This document shows, in pieces, positions 25,128-33,951 of a DNA stretch of 34,185 nt. Numbering within the stretch: position 1 is the first letter of the stretch; the number at the start of each line of letters is the position of its first letter. Made by a program: the position numbers and the translations under genes. This DNA comes from JAFGGG01 sp964638895. GTDB lineage: Bacteria > Spirochaetota > Spirochaetia > SZUA-6 > RPPD01. A model generated the notes under the pieces. The model ran no database searches and was not told the origin of the DNA. It was given only the letters and a program-made list of their open reading frames with translations. The stretch is taken from NCBI GenBank assembly GCA_964638895.1, contig CAZWYY010000043.1:1-34185 (forward strand). The letters run 5' to 3'.

Positions 25128-25580
25128 ATGGCATACAACAATCTAAAAGACATTCTTTCCAGGTCCGCGCTTTGGGAACAGGAGCTTAAGGATTTGCTCG
25201 ATGTAAGCGCCATGGCCCTCCGTGATGAGCAATGCAAGAAAATCCTCCGCTTTCTGGCCGATGATCTTGCTAAAAACCTGTCCGTGATCAAAAACATAAA
25301 TCCGGATGAGTTCGACAGCGCGGAATGGGTTAAATTCCCAGACCGCTACCAAACCGGGGAGCTTGTACCCAAAAAGGCCCTTTCCCGTGAGGCGGGTAAA
25401 GAGGACGTATTTAAACTCATCCTTGAGTATGAGGAAAAACTGCGCGATTTCTATGATGGTATAGAGCGTACGGCCACCTACGCCGGTCATAAAAACCTGT
25501 TCCATTCCCTGTATCAGTTCAAGGTGCGCCAGATCATCGAAATTAAAAAGTTTATCAGGGATTGCAACCTGTCCTTTTAA
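25128..25580 (+). CDS. Ferritin-like four-helix protein, metal ligands apparently lost
   Basis: A 150-residue, wholly helical, soluble protein. Its pattern resembles rubrerythrin-like four-helix bundles, but the diiron motif is not intact: where E..H would lie, the sequence reads LADDLAKNLSVI, and the last helix has QFKVRQIIEI. One possible glutamate remains in LILEYEEKLRDFY. So it may be structural or regulatory rather than catalytic. Family placement is by shape only. It is first in a three-gene unit with a membrane kinase and a receiver, divergent from the nqr operon; the upstream stretch 24946-25127 is shared. Confidence 0.65.
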   Translation: MAYNNLKDILSRSALWEQELKDLLDVSAMALRDEQCKKILRFLADDLAKNLSVIKNINPDEFDSAEWVKFPDRYQTGELVPKKALSREAGKEDVFKLILEYEEKLRDFYDGIERTATYAGHKNLFHSLYQFKVRQIIEIKKFIRDCNLSF

Positions 25581-25616
25581 ACACGGTCCGGCAGCGGGAA
25601 CATGACGGGAACATGA

Positions 25617-26981
25617 ATGGAAGGTTTTCCGAAAATTGATTCTTCCGAATATACCGACCTTACCCGGGTGATAAGATGGTTTATCCTGCTCAGGTGGATT
25701 GCGGCCCTGGGGGTTTTTCTCACCCTGCTTATTATCCAATCTCTCACCGTGGCCGCCTTGCCGTATGCCGTGCTCTATTCCTTAAACGGCGCGCTGTTGC
25801 TGGTTAACACACTTTATGCCCTCTACTTTTTTTCAGTGAAATACAGAAACCTGTTGCGCAATGAAATCCGCCTGTTCTTGCATATCCAGATCTGTTCGGA
25901 TTATATTCTGCTTTTTCTGCTGCTTTATTTTTCCGGCTTTCTGGAAAACCCTTTCTCATATTTTTTCGTGTTTCATATCATGCTGACCTCCTATATATTC
26001 GTTTCCGGAATCACCTATCGCTATATTTTTATCCTCACCGCCTGTATCCTCCTGGCGGCCGCGGGTGAGTATTTCACTCTTCTGCCCCATTTCGCGCTTT
26101 CCGCCGTATCGTTCTCCGCATACAGGGAGCTGATTCCGCAACGGGCGTTGGGCCTGGCCGCCACCCTGGTCATCTGCGCCTACCTCACCACCACCATCAA
26201 AGCCCGACTTGAGGAAAAGGGCCGGAAAACCGAGATCGAGCTTAACAAATACAGGGACCTGGATACCATCAAATCGAATTTCATCCTGCAGGTTACCCAC
26301 GAGCTGCGCGGACCCATCGCCGCCTTAAAAGGGTACCATGAGATGATTCTGAAGGGCATCACCGGAAAGATCAGCCACCACACCGGAGAGACGCTGCGCA
26401 AGGCGGACCATCGCACTATGAGCCTCCTGGCCATCATCGATGAGATGATAGATTACGCCTACATGCAGTCGGGAAAAACGCTACAGAATGACAAATCCCC
26501 TATAAATCTCGCGCCCGTTATTGAGTACAATCTGGAAACCTATGAACACCTGGCGGACGGCAAAAAAATAAGCATCAAGACCGCGTATCCACGAGAGCTT
26601 TATGTATATGCAAACCATGATCTTTTAAATATAATTATCGCTAATCTCCTTACCAACGCCATCAAATATTCGAAGGAGAAAAGCATGGTATTTTTAAACG
26701 GGGAAAAGACAGGCACCATGGCCCATATTCTGGTTAAGGACGAGGGCATCGGGATCAAACCCGAAGAAATGGAAAAGATCTTTGAGGAGTTTTACCGGAC
26801 AAGGCGGGCCAGGGAGATCGAACGGGACGGCACAGGGCTCGGCCTTCCTCTGGTCAAACGCGCGGTAGAGGCCTTGAACGGCAGGATCAGCGTATATTCC
26901 GAGGAGGGACGGGGCAGCTCGTTTCATGTGTATATTCCCCTGGCATCCCCGCCGGAAAAGGAGCAACAAAATGGCAGGTGA
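25617..26981 (+). CDS. RegB-like membrane sensor histidine kinase
   Basis: A 454-residue kinase with six predicted N-terminal membrane helices (about 18-195), a short linker and a class HisKA/HATPase core. The H box is VTHELRGP (His228), the N box is NLLTNAIKYSKE, G1 is KDEGIGIK and G2 is GTGLGLPLVK. The third-helix region contains SGFLENPFSYFFVFHI (106-121), which aligns with the GGxxNPF motif that in RegB/PrrB binds ubiquinone; here it reads GFLENPF. RegB's redox cysteine is not evident. It is preceded by the ferritin-like gene and overlaps the receiver gene by 11 bases. Sensing membrane quinone state is a reasoned inference from the motif and the neighbouring quinone operon. Confidence 0.88.
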   Translation: MEGFPKIDSSEYTDLTRVIRWFILLRWIAALGVFLTLLIIQSLTVAALPYAVLYSLNGALLLVNTLYALYFFSVKYRNLLRNEIRLFLHIQICSDYILLFLLLYFSGFLENPFSYFFVFHIMLTSYIFVSGITYRYIFILTACILLAAAGEYFTLLPHFALSAVSFSAYRELIPQRALGLAATLVICAYLTTTIKARLEEKGRKTEIELNKYRDLDTIKSNFILQVTHELRGPIAALKGYHEMILKGITGKISHHTGETLRKADHRTMSLLAIIDEMIDYAYMQSGKTLQNDKSPINLAPVIEYNLETYEHLADGKKISIKTAYPRELYVYANHDLLNIIIANLLTNAIKYSKEKSMVFLNGEKTGTMAHILVKDEGIGIKPEEMEKIFEEFYRTRRAREIERDGTGLGLPLVKRAVEALNGRISVYSEEGRGSSFHVYIPLASPPEKEQQNGR

Positions 26982-27348
26982 AACAATTTTAATTATTGAC
27001 GACGACAAGGATATCCTGGAGACCATGAGCGCGCTTTTGGAATACGAAAAATATCACATATTCACGGCCGAGACCGTTGAGCAGGGAATGGAGCGTATTG
27101 ATGAGATAAAACCGGATGTGGTGCTGCTCGACATCATGTTCCCGGAAAAGAAAACCAGGGGCTTTGACGCGGCAAAGGAAATAAAAGAGCGCCATCCCAA
27201 GCTGCCACTTATTGTGTTTACGGCCATCAACCGCGAATACTCCTTTGATTTTACCAAAGAAGACATCCGCGCCGACGCGTTTTTAAACAAACCGGTGGCC
27301 ACGGACAAACTGGTAAAGGTCATTCAGAGTCTTACAGCCAAAAAATAA
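26971..27348 (+). CDS. Single-domain response regulator
   Basis: A 125-residue CheY-like receiver with the acidic pocket (IDDDKD), phosphoacceptor Asp54 (VVLLDIMFP), Thr84 and Lys107 (NKP). It has no DNA-binding or enzymatic output domain, so it must act through a protein partner or as a phosphate relay. The start at 26971 has AAAGGAG upstream and overlaps the kinase gene, so they are co-expressed and almost certainly partners. A short insert follows the phosphorylation site (EKKTRGF). Confidence 0.92.
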   Translation: MAGETILIIDDDKDILETMSALLEYEKYHIFTAETVEQGMERIDEIKPDVVLLDIMFPEKKTRGFDAAKEIKERHPKLPLIVFTAINREYSFDFTKEDIRADAFLNKPVATDKLVKVIQSLTAKK

Positions 27349-27354
27349 ACCCGC

Positions 27355-27945
27355 TCACTTGGCCGCGGGCGCCGCCGGGTGCATTGTGGACGGCAGCCAT
27401 TTGGCAAAGGCCTGCATATGCTCCCAGTACGAGGCATAGGCGGTTACCGCCCAGACCAGGGCCGCGGCCAGCAGGATCAGGGCTGTAATAATCCGCAGCG
27501 CCTTGCTTTGCTTCAGAAGATACACGGGTAAGGTAAGGACGGCCCCGGCCCCCGCGCCAACGTAACCGGCCGCCGCGAGCAGTGGGCTTTGGGTCATATT
27601 ATAATTCAATAACGCCAGCCCGATTACAATGGCGGCTACGCCGGCGAAGACCGCGTAGATGGTGATGGTCAAGAGGTCCCAGTCCTTGAGTACCGCGATT
27701 CCGGCGGCCAGAAACAACACGCCGAACAAAAGCTCCATCTCGCCGAAGGCGATGTTATGACTCCCGGGCAGGGGCCAGGTAAAGATCATATAAAACCCCG
27801 TTACGGTTCCAATGAAGCCCGTAATCAGGAACCCCGGACCCATGACCCTCTGGTTCTGTTCAAAGTACTTGAACACGAACAGGGCGAGTAAAAAGAGCCC
27901 GGCCACCAGGTTTAAAAGCATGACGGTCAAATAATCAATAAACAT
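27355..27945 (-). CDS. DUF981-type membrane protein
   Basis: A 196-residue protein with about six hydrophobic helices. Its opening (MFIDYLTVMLLNLVAGLFLL) and the loop TGFYMIFTWPLPGSHNIAFG are the blocks I associate with DUF981, a small family of predicted membrane proteins of unknown role. The upstream AGGGAGGTGCG motif at good spacing before the ATG supports the start. It is convergent with the receiver gene, six bases apart. Confidence 0.75.
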   Translation of the reverse strand: MFIDYLTVMLLNLVAGLFLLALFVFKYFEQNQRVMGPGFLITGFIGTVTGFYMIFTWPLPGSHNIAFGEMELLFGVLFLAAGIAVLKDWDLLTITIYAVFAGVAAIVIGLALLNYNMTQSPLLAAAGYVGAGAGAVLTLPVYLLKQSKALRIITALILLAAALVWAVTAYASYWEHMQAFAKWLPSTMHPAAPAAK

Positions 27946-27989
27946 AACGCACCTCCCTACTTTTCTATAAACATACCGCCTGTGAGATG

Positions 27990-28473
27990 CATCGTGAATA
28001 AAAAAAATAAATTATCGGCCGGGCGCAGGCCCCGGCCTGGGGTGAGCGGCAGAGCACCCTCAGGTCCCGGCTTCTACAAAACTTCACCACGTCCGGATTA
28101 CCGCCGAAAATGTTGAATTCGATCTGGGCCGCGCCGCAGTGTCCTCCCTCCGCGAAAAACCGTGCGTTTACCAGGCTGTCGGTACTCCAGCCGCAGCCTA
28201 CGTATCTTACCCTGGGCCGTAAGCCGTTCCAGTTCATCCCTTACGGGTCCTGCCCAGCACATACTCACTGTGCCCGGCGCCGTACACATCCTCGGTATCG
28301 AACAGGATCACCCCGGCATCCACGGCGGCTCGGATGGTGCGTACTGACTCCCGGTCGTCAATCTCTCCCCAGCCGTGCGGGGTCTTTCCGTCATGGGCCA
28401 GCCACGGTCCGCCCATGGCCCAGCAGCCCATACCCACGGCGCTGGTTTTGATTTGTTTAATATTCCTAATCAT
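27990..28473 (-). pseudogene. Decayed aldo/keto reductase
   Basis: The N-terminal 80 codons are open (MIRNIKQIKTSAVGMGCWAMG, VILFDTEDVYGAGHSEYVLGR) and stop at 28234. The rest of the gene appears in two other frames: ELERLTAQGKIRR in one, GWSTDSLVNARFFAEGGHCG and AAQIEFNIFGGNPDVVKF in another. About 100 residues between these parts, including the catalytic Lys and His, are missing. It follows the intact reductase gene on the same strand, but the two are from different subgroups, so it may be an old neighbour rather than a recent duplicate. It is non-functional. Confidence 0.85.
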
Positions 28474-28484
28474 AAAAATCTCTT

Positions 28485-29495
28485 TTAATTTTTATTCAAA
28501 ATCGTCATTTGCTCGTCGGACAGGTTGATATCTATCGCTCCCAAATTGTGTTCGAGCTGTTCAAAGCGGCTGACCCCCACAAGAGGGAATACGACCGGTT
28601 TTAAATGAAGAAGCCAGGCCAGCACAAGCTGACTGCCGCTTGTCCCCAGTTCCGCGGCCATTTTTAAAATCGTTTCCAGCCTGATGCGGGAGTCTTCCGT
28701 ATTGAACAAATACCAGTTATAGTAGGCTTCCCGTTTGGCTTTATCGTCGTAGATCCCCTTCAATAACGGGGAGTAGGCCACCAGGGAAACATCCTCATTG
28801 TTTTTCAGGTAATCCGCCAATTCCTCATCCGCATTTACGCCTATTCCGAAATCCGCACCCGGTTTAGGACGAAGATAGGAGAACTGCTGCTGTATGGCGC
28901 AAAACGCCGTCAGGTTGTTATGGCGGCTGACTCCCTGCGCCCTTTCCAGCCGCCAGGTACGGAAATTGCTGCACCCGATATGTTTGATCTTTCCCTCTTC
29001 CTTTAAACGGTTGAAGGTTTCCATCATCTCCCGGATCGGCGTGTTTCTGTCGTCAATATGGGCGTAATAAAGATCGATATAATCGGTTCCGAGTCGTTTC
29101 AGGCTGGCCTCGACCCCTTTTCTTATAACAGCCGGTGAAAGATACTCGTACTCCCGTGGGACCTTGTCCCAGATTGGGTTTCCGTCTTTATCCCGGATGC
29201 CATGCGGATCTTTCAGACGGGCGCCGACCTTGCTGGCCAGAAAAACCTTGTTCCTGTTCCCCCGTTCCTTAAGCCATCGGCCCAGCAGCTCTTCGCTTTC
29301 GTTCCCGATAAACTCCCCTTTTCCTATCCACCAGGCATAGCAGTTGGCCGTATCCAGAAAATTACCCCCTCTGTCAAGGTAATAATCCAGTATGGTAAAA
29401 GATTCGGTTTTCCCGATTTTACTTCCCATCAGCATACAGCCAAGACCCATGCGGCTGATAACCTCACCGGTTTTTCCCAATTCTGCTTTTTTCAT
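28485..29495 (-). CDS. Aldo/keto reductase
   Basis: A 336-residue NAD(P)H-dependent oxidoreductase with the (alpha/beta)8 barrel of the family. The catalytic tetrad is complete: Asp48 and Tyr53 (FLDTANCYAWW), Lys89 (LASKVG) and His146 (LYYAHIDD). The cofactor region SLVAYSPL and the earlier HIGCSNF are in place. GGAGGAGG lies upstream of the ATG at 29495; a longer reading to 29570 has no support. The substrate is unknown. It is divergent from a MocR-type regulator, a layout that usually means the regulator controls it. Confidence 0.92.
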   Translation of the reverse strand: MKKAELGKTGEVISRMGLGCMLMGSKIGKTESFTILDYYLDRGGNFLDTANCYAWWIGKGEFIGNESEELLGRWLKERGNRNKVFLASKVGARLKDPHGIRDKDGNPIWDKVPREYEYLSPAVIRKGVEASLKRLGTDYIDLYYAHIDDRNTPIREMMETFNRLKEEGKIKHIGCSNFRTWRLERAQGVSRHNNLTAFCAIQQQFSYLRPKPGADFGIGVNADEELADYLKNNEDVSLVAYSPLLKGIYDDKAKREAYYNWYLFNTEDSRIRLETILKMAAELGTSGSQLVLAWLLHLKPVVFPLVGVSRFEQLEHNLGAIDINLSDEQMTILNKN

Positions 29496-29549
29496 TGATT
29501 CCTCCTCCTCATTCAATATGATATAGTTGACCTGAATATAGTCTGTTCT

Positions 29550-29626
29550 AGTGGCTATTTTTAGAGCCACTTATTAGCTTCTTTTTTAGACCACTTATTG
29601 CCGGGGCACGGTTAAACCCATATAAT
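29550..29626 (+). promoter_or_regulatory. MocR promoter and candidate operator repeats
   Basis: TTGCCG (29598-29603), a 17-bp spacer and a perfect TATAAT (29621-29626) lie only 11 bp before the MocR start codon, which predicts an almost leaderless mRNA. CCACTTATT occurs as a direct repeat at 29567-29575 and 29591-29599, the second touching the -35. An inverted AGTGGCT/AGCCACT pair (29550-29571) overlaps the first. Paired direct repeats are typical MocR operators. Confidence 0.65.
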
Positions 29627-29637
29627 GTATATGATCT

Positions 29638-31155
29638 ATGTACGGAATTATCATCAAACCAGGACAGGGTGCGTCCCAGTACCGGCAGTTGTACGAACAG
29701 TTGAGGGAAAAAATAATAAACGGAGAGATCCCCGTTGCCGCCAGACTGGCATCCTCACGCAGCCTGTCCCGGGAATACGGGATTTCCAGGGCCATTGTGC
29801 TTGAGGTAATGGAACAACTGAAGGTCGAGGGGTACCTGGAAACGCGCCATGGGTCGGGGACATATATAACACCCGGGTTATTCCGAGAAGCCGATCCCGG
29901 CGGGAAACCACAGGCCGGCGAACCGCTGACACCGGAACCGGCAATTATGGACCGGCCGGGCGCCGGCGTCAGTGGGAGCATCCATAATCAGATTCAAGGC
30001 AGCATCCGTAACCGGACTACGGGGTCCGCCGGGGAACCTCCATTACCCGCGTCACCCCGTTTCAGTTTTATCTCCGGACTGCCCGATCTAAGCCTGTTTC
30101 CCCGCCGGGCCTGGAGTATGTCCTATCGCCGCGCCCTGGAGTACGCGGATGAACAGGCGCTTTCCTATGGTTCTCCACTGGGCAGCCTTGCCTTGAGGCA
30201 GGAACTGGCAGGATTTTTATTCCGCAGCAAGGGAATCCGCACCGTCCCTGAGAACATCTTCATTACCAGCGGCGCAGCCCAGGGGATCGCCCTGATGGCG
30301 GCCGTTATGAGAAATAAACACGGACCCAATACCGTGATTACCGAAGATCCTGTGATAGATTTTGTCCCCCACATCTTCCGTGATTTTTCCTACGTCATCG
30401 AATATGCCGAGGTGGACGAGGAGGGAATCATCCCGCAAAGCATCTCATCGGAAAATGCCCGTCTGGTGTTTATCTCACCCTCGCACCAGTTTCCCCTGGG
30501 GGGTACACTATCGGCTGCACGCCGTATACAACTTCTCCATAAGGTGCCGGAAAAGGACTGCTATATCCTTGAGGACGACTACGACGGGGAATTCCGCTAC
30601 GACAGTAATCCCATCGCGCCGCTTCAGGTACTGGCCCCGGGGCGCGTGGTGTACATCGGCACCTTCAGTAAAAACCTGGCGCCCGCGTTGCGCCTGGGGT
30701 ATATGGTTGTGCCCGACGGCCTGGTTGAGCCACTGGGGGAATTAAAAAACCGCGGCGACCGCTGGACCGAAGGCTTGGGGCAGCGGGCCATGGCCCGTTT
30801 TATCGGGGACGGCCACCTGGAACGCCATATCCTGAGGATGAAAAAAATCTATATCAAACGCAAACGGGTTATCCATGAAATACTACACAAAACCTTCGGC
30901 AGCGGACTGCGGATCAGCGGACATTCAACCGGACTGCACATGGTGCTGCGTTTCCCCGGTATGGTTTTCCATGAGGAGACGACAAACCGGCTGCTTGCTA
31001 AGGGACTTTATATCGAACCTGTAGCGGCCTACTGCATAAAAAGCACAGGACACAGGGACAAACTGATTTTAGGATATGGACGAATAATGAACGAGCAGGT
31101 TCCCGCGGCCGTTCGTATCCTAAAAGCACACATAGACAGACTCTCCAAATCCTAG
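29638..31155 (+). CDS. MocR-type regulator: GntR helix-turn-helix plus PLP-dependent aminotransferase domain
   Basis: A 505-residue protein. Residues about 10-78 are a GntR winged helix (QLREKIINGEIPVAARLASS, HGSGTYITPG). A Gly/Pro-rich linker (about 80-138) follows, then a class I aminotransferase-fold domain with ITSGAAQGIAL, LEDDYDGEFRYD and the PLP-binding Lys345 in GTFSKNLAPALRLGY. The group senses PLP or PLP-linked amines and controls vitamin B6, GABA or similar genes. The divergent aldo/keto reductase is the most likely target; pyridoxal reductases are in that fold, but this is speculation. No ribosome site is visible before the ATG at 29638. The 3' end overlaps the next gene by four bases. 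Confidence 0.92.
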   Translation: MYGIIIKPGQGASQYRQLYEQLREKIINGEIPVAARLASSRSLSREYGISRAIVLEVMEQLKVEGYLETRHGSGTYITPGLFREADPGGKPQAGEPLTPEPAIMDRPGAGVSGSIHNQIQGSIRNRTTGSAGEPPLPASPRFSFISGLPDLSLFPRRAWSMSYRRALEYADEQALSYGSPLGSLALRQELAGFLFRSKGIRTVPENIFITSGAAQGIALMAAVMRNKHGPNTVITEDPVIDFVPHIFRDFSYVIEYAEVDEEGIIPQSISSENARLVFISPSHQFPLGGTLSAARRIQLLHKVPEKDCYILEDDYDGEFRYDSNPIAPLQVLAPGRVVYIGTFSKNLAPALRLGYMVVPDGLVEPLGELKNRGDRWTEGLGQRAMARFIGDGHLERHILRMKKIYIKRKRVIHEILHKTFGSGLRISGHSTGLHMVLRFPGMVFHEETTNRLLAKGLYIEPVAAYCIKSTGHRDKLILGYGRIMNEQVPAAVRILKAHIDRLSKS

Positions 31156-33497
31156 CACGATCCGGAAGGTATTAATTCCAGCGTATCCCGGACTCTTCGT
31201 GCGATCATTTCTTCGGACCAGGCGACGGTGATGCCCCCGCCCGCCTGCCACAATGGCATAAGGTCCGCGTAATGGCAAGAAAGGGGGTTGCCGGACTGCC
31301 CTCCCGGCAACACGAAACTATTTTTGTCCCAATTGCCGATATCCAACACCATGCGCAGTGAGGCGGTCACCAGGGGATTATTCATCGGTGCAGTCAAATC
31401 AACCGCGGCCTGGTTTACGGTGGTTGTGTCACCCCCGCAGGCAAAGGGCCCCAGGTTGAAGACGCGGGCCAGCGGCTTTTTCCGGCCTAGGTCGTGGGGA
31501 ATAACCAGGGGGCGGATTCGGCCCCAGGCCCACTTGGCGAAATTTTTTCCGTAACGAGTGCGCAGGTTTTTGACCACGGCTTCCAGGGCCTGTTCCATTT
31601 CCTCTTCCCAGGAAGCGTGGAACCAGTTCTCCGGCTGGGTAAGAAACAGCCGAACCAGATGACCATATCTCCTCAGGGCCAGAAAACAATACGGGGTCAG
31701 CGGGGTAAACCCGCGCCCCAGGGCCCAGGCTGCGGATTTCGGGGCCTTAGCCCGTACAATCCGCCTTATCATCTCGGCCATAAACAACTCATACACCGCG
31801 GCGGCCGCCGATTCCCTGCCCGCTGTTCCGTCCCAGGCGCGCAATAATTCCAAGGCCATCGTAGCATCCCGGCTTTCCGGCGTAAGGCCCAGTACGGTCC
31901 CCCTAATCTCACTCCACGGCAGGGATGTTTCATCGGTCTGCAGCGCACGGGTCAAGCGCAGGTCCCAGTCACGCCGGGCCTCAAGCGCCCGGGTGATTCG
32001 GTTTTTACGGTACTCATCCAGCCAGTCCACCCCCAGGAAGGGGGTCTGTTTCCCGGCGGGCGGCCGGTTGTTGGCGGTGACGATAAAACCCTCCGGCGGG
32101 TTAAATAAAAAGGGCATGCGCTGAAACGGTACCGCATCCCTGCGCCAGCCCGCACCGGGCGTATACCCAGGCAGGGGGATTGTTCCGTGTCCCTTTTTCC
32201 GCCTGGGCGCCTGGCCCGCCAACTGCCAGCCGATCAAGCCACGGGTATCCGCGTACACCATATTGAGCGGTAGGGCCGGCCACTGCCGGAAAGCACTGCG
32301 GAACTCCTCAAACGAGCCCGCCCGGTGAATGTAAAGCAGGCCCCTTACCGGTCTCTGCTCAAGCCAGACCGCACTCATTGATATCGCGCCGAACTCTCCT
32401 TCCAGGGCCGGTCCTATCACCGGGCCGCGCGGGGTAATGAGTACCCTTTCAACGACGGATTTCCGGCCTTTTACAGGGATGATTTCAGACCGGACCGGAC
32501 ACGTAACAAACCCGTTTCCCCGGCGTACACTCCGTCCGTCCTCGCCTATCTGCTCCAAAAAAAGATCGGTATTGTCCGTAAGAGCGGCGGTCATGCCCCA
32601 GCCGGCCCTCCGGTTGTGCCCGGCCGGAAAACAGGGCGCGCCCACAAAAGAAGCCCCGGCCACATGTAATGATGGCGCCTGTAAGTTGGCCAGGTACCAA
32701 TACGGAGGAAGCCTGGGCGCCAGATGGGGATCGTTGGCCAAAAGCGGTCGCCCGGTGGCGGTATTGGCCGTGGACAGCACCCAGTTGTTGGACCCACCCC
32801 CCGTTCCCGTCAGGGCCGTAAAAATCTCCAGGTCCCGGGCCAGGGCATCCAACGCGGATAAGCCGCCCTCCCGGCCATGCACCATACAGCCGCCGGCAGT
32901 ATCACCCTTGTTAAAGGCCGGGTCGAGCGCCTTTAAGGCAGACGCCCCGTCAAGGCTGAGTATTTTCAGGCGCGAAAGCTCAACATCCCAGTTCGAGGCC
33001 AGAGTGAACGAGAGCAGGCCAAGCACGCCCAGGATATCACTGCCGCTGAAGCGAGAGGGTCTTGTTCCCAAGATGCTGAACTCGTGCGCGACTCTCTTGC
33101 AGCCCGTTGTGTTGCCGCTGTCTATTCCCCTGATATAGGCCTTGATTATATCCCTGCCTTGAACGTCAAGCGACCGCCATTGCCCGGCGGCCGCCCGCGT
33201 AAACCCGATGCGCCGGGACAGGCGGTCGATGGCGATGGTGGAAGGTCCGATGATTTCCGAAAGCGTCCCTCGTACCACGCGGAGCAGAAGTTCCAGTTGA
33301 AAAGCACGATCCTGGCCATGACAGAACCCCAGTCCGAACCAGGCGTCATACTCGTTCCGTGCCGTTATATAGGCCACACCAAAACGATCGCGGCGGATCA
33401 GCACCGGCCTTTCAATGCCCGGAACCTCCAATATGCCGCCGGTGATAGGAGGTCTCCGGCCGAACAAGGCACGAAAAATGATCTTGGAAAATTTCAT
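31152..33497 (-). CDS. Penicillin acylase family N-terminal nucleophile hydrolase
   Basis: A 781-residue protein of the penicillin/acyl-homoserine-lactone acylase family. The alpha part has the GFCHGQDRAFQLEL block (58-70). The autoprocessing site is GTGGGSNNWVLS, making Ser236 the new N-terminal nucleophile of the beta chain. ANDPHL supplies the usual metal or structural site. Enzymes of this family release acyl chains from beta-lactams, lactones or peptides. They are normally exported, but here the N-terminus (MKFSKIIFRALFGRRPPITG) is only weakly hydrophobic, so a signal is uncertain. The DUF488 gene lies 36 bp upstream on the same strand, so the two may be co-transcribed. Confidence 0.9.
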   Translation of the reverse strand: MKFSKIIFRALFGRRPPITGGILEVPGIERPVLIRRDRFGVAYITARNEYDAWFGLGFCHGQDRAFQLELLLRVVRGTLSEIIGPSTIAIDRLSRRIGFTRAAAGQWRSLDVQGRDIIKAYIRGIDSGNTTGCKRVAHEFSILGTRPSRFSGSDILGVLGLLSFTLASNWDVELSRLKILSLDGASALKALDPAFNKGDTAGGCMVHGREGGLSALDALARDLEIFTALTGTGGGSNNWVLSTANTATGRPLLANDPHLAPRLPPYWYLANLQAPSLHVAGASFVGAPCFPAGHNRRAGWGMTAALTDNTDLFLEQIGEDGRSVRRGNGFVTCPVRSEIIPVKGRKSVVERVLITPRGPVIGPALEGEFGAISMSAVWLEQRPVRGLLYIHRAGSFEEFRSAFRQWPALPLNMVYADTRGLIGWQLAGQAPRRKKGHGTIPLPGYTPGAGWRRDAVPFQRMPFLFNPPEGFIVTANNRPPAGKQTPFLGVDWLDEYRKNRITRALEARRDWDLRLTRALQTDETSLPWSEIRGTVLGLTPESRDATMALELLRAWDGTAGRESAAAAVYELFMAEMIRRIVRAKAPKSAAWALGRGFTPLTPYCFLALRRYGHLVRLFLTQPENWFHASWEEEMEQALEAVVKNLRTRYGKNFAKWAWGRIRPLVIPHDLGRKKPLARVFNLGPFACGGDTTTVNQAAVDLTAPMNNPLVTASLRMVLDIGNWDKNSFVLPGGQSGNPLSCHYADLMPLWQAGGGITVAWSEEMIARRVRDTLELIPSGSC

Positions 33498-33533
33498 ATT
33501 GCGGTTACTCCCGCCCGGCCGCCTCGGGATTTT

Positions 33534-33884
33534 TCATGCTTTGGATTCAAGGTACTCTTTCAGGGCAATCGCGTTATTTGCTTCCACTTCCCGGGCCGCA
33601 TAAATAAGGGTCGCTTCGCGTCCGTTAAGGTACTCGATGAAACGCTTTACCTCCCTCGGCTTTGTGTCCAACTCTTTGAAATAGCGCCGTCTGAACTCAT
33701 CCCAATTCCCGGCGTCATGACCGTACCAGCGCCGGAGTTCGTCGGAGGGAGCAAGCTCCCTGGCCCAGAGATCGATTTTAATTCGTTCCCTGGAAAGGCC
33801 CCTTGGCCACAGCCCGTCAACCAGTATGCGCAACCCGTCAGCAGCCTGCGGAGTATCATATGCCCGCTTGAGTTTTATATACAT
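33534..33884 (-). CDS. DUF488-family protein
   Basis: A 116-residue soluble protein. The motifs LVDGLWPRGLSRERIKIDLW, ELAPSDELRRWYGHD and the late TLIYAARE are those of DUF488, a small family often called uroporphyrin- or stress-associated without firm function. The ATG at 33884 has an AAGGGTGGTG ribosome site; a longer reading to 33935 is unsupported. It is full length. Confidence 0.88.
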   Translation of the reverse strand: MYIKLKRAYDTPQAADGLRILVDGLWPRGLSRERIKIDLWARELAPSDELRRWYGHDAGNWDEFRRRYFKELDTKPREVKRFIEYLNGREATLIYAAREVEANNAIALKEYLESKA

Positions 33885-33951
33885 ACACCACCCTTCACTT
33901 AATATAATATTCCCGGATATGACGGAGAAGACCATTGGGATAAAAAAACAC

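Noticed and set aside
33084..33902. A 272-codon plus-strand frame opposite the acylase and DUF488 genes.
   Set aside because: It spans parts of two real genes on the other strand and resembles no protein family.
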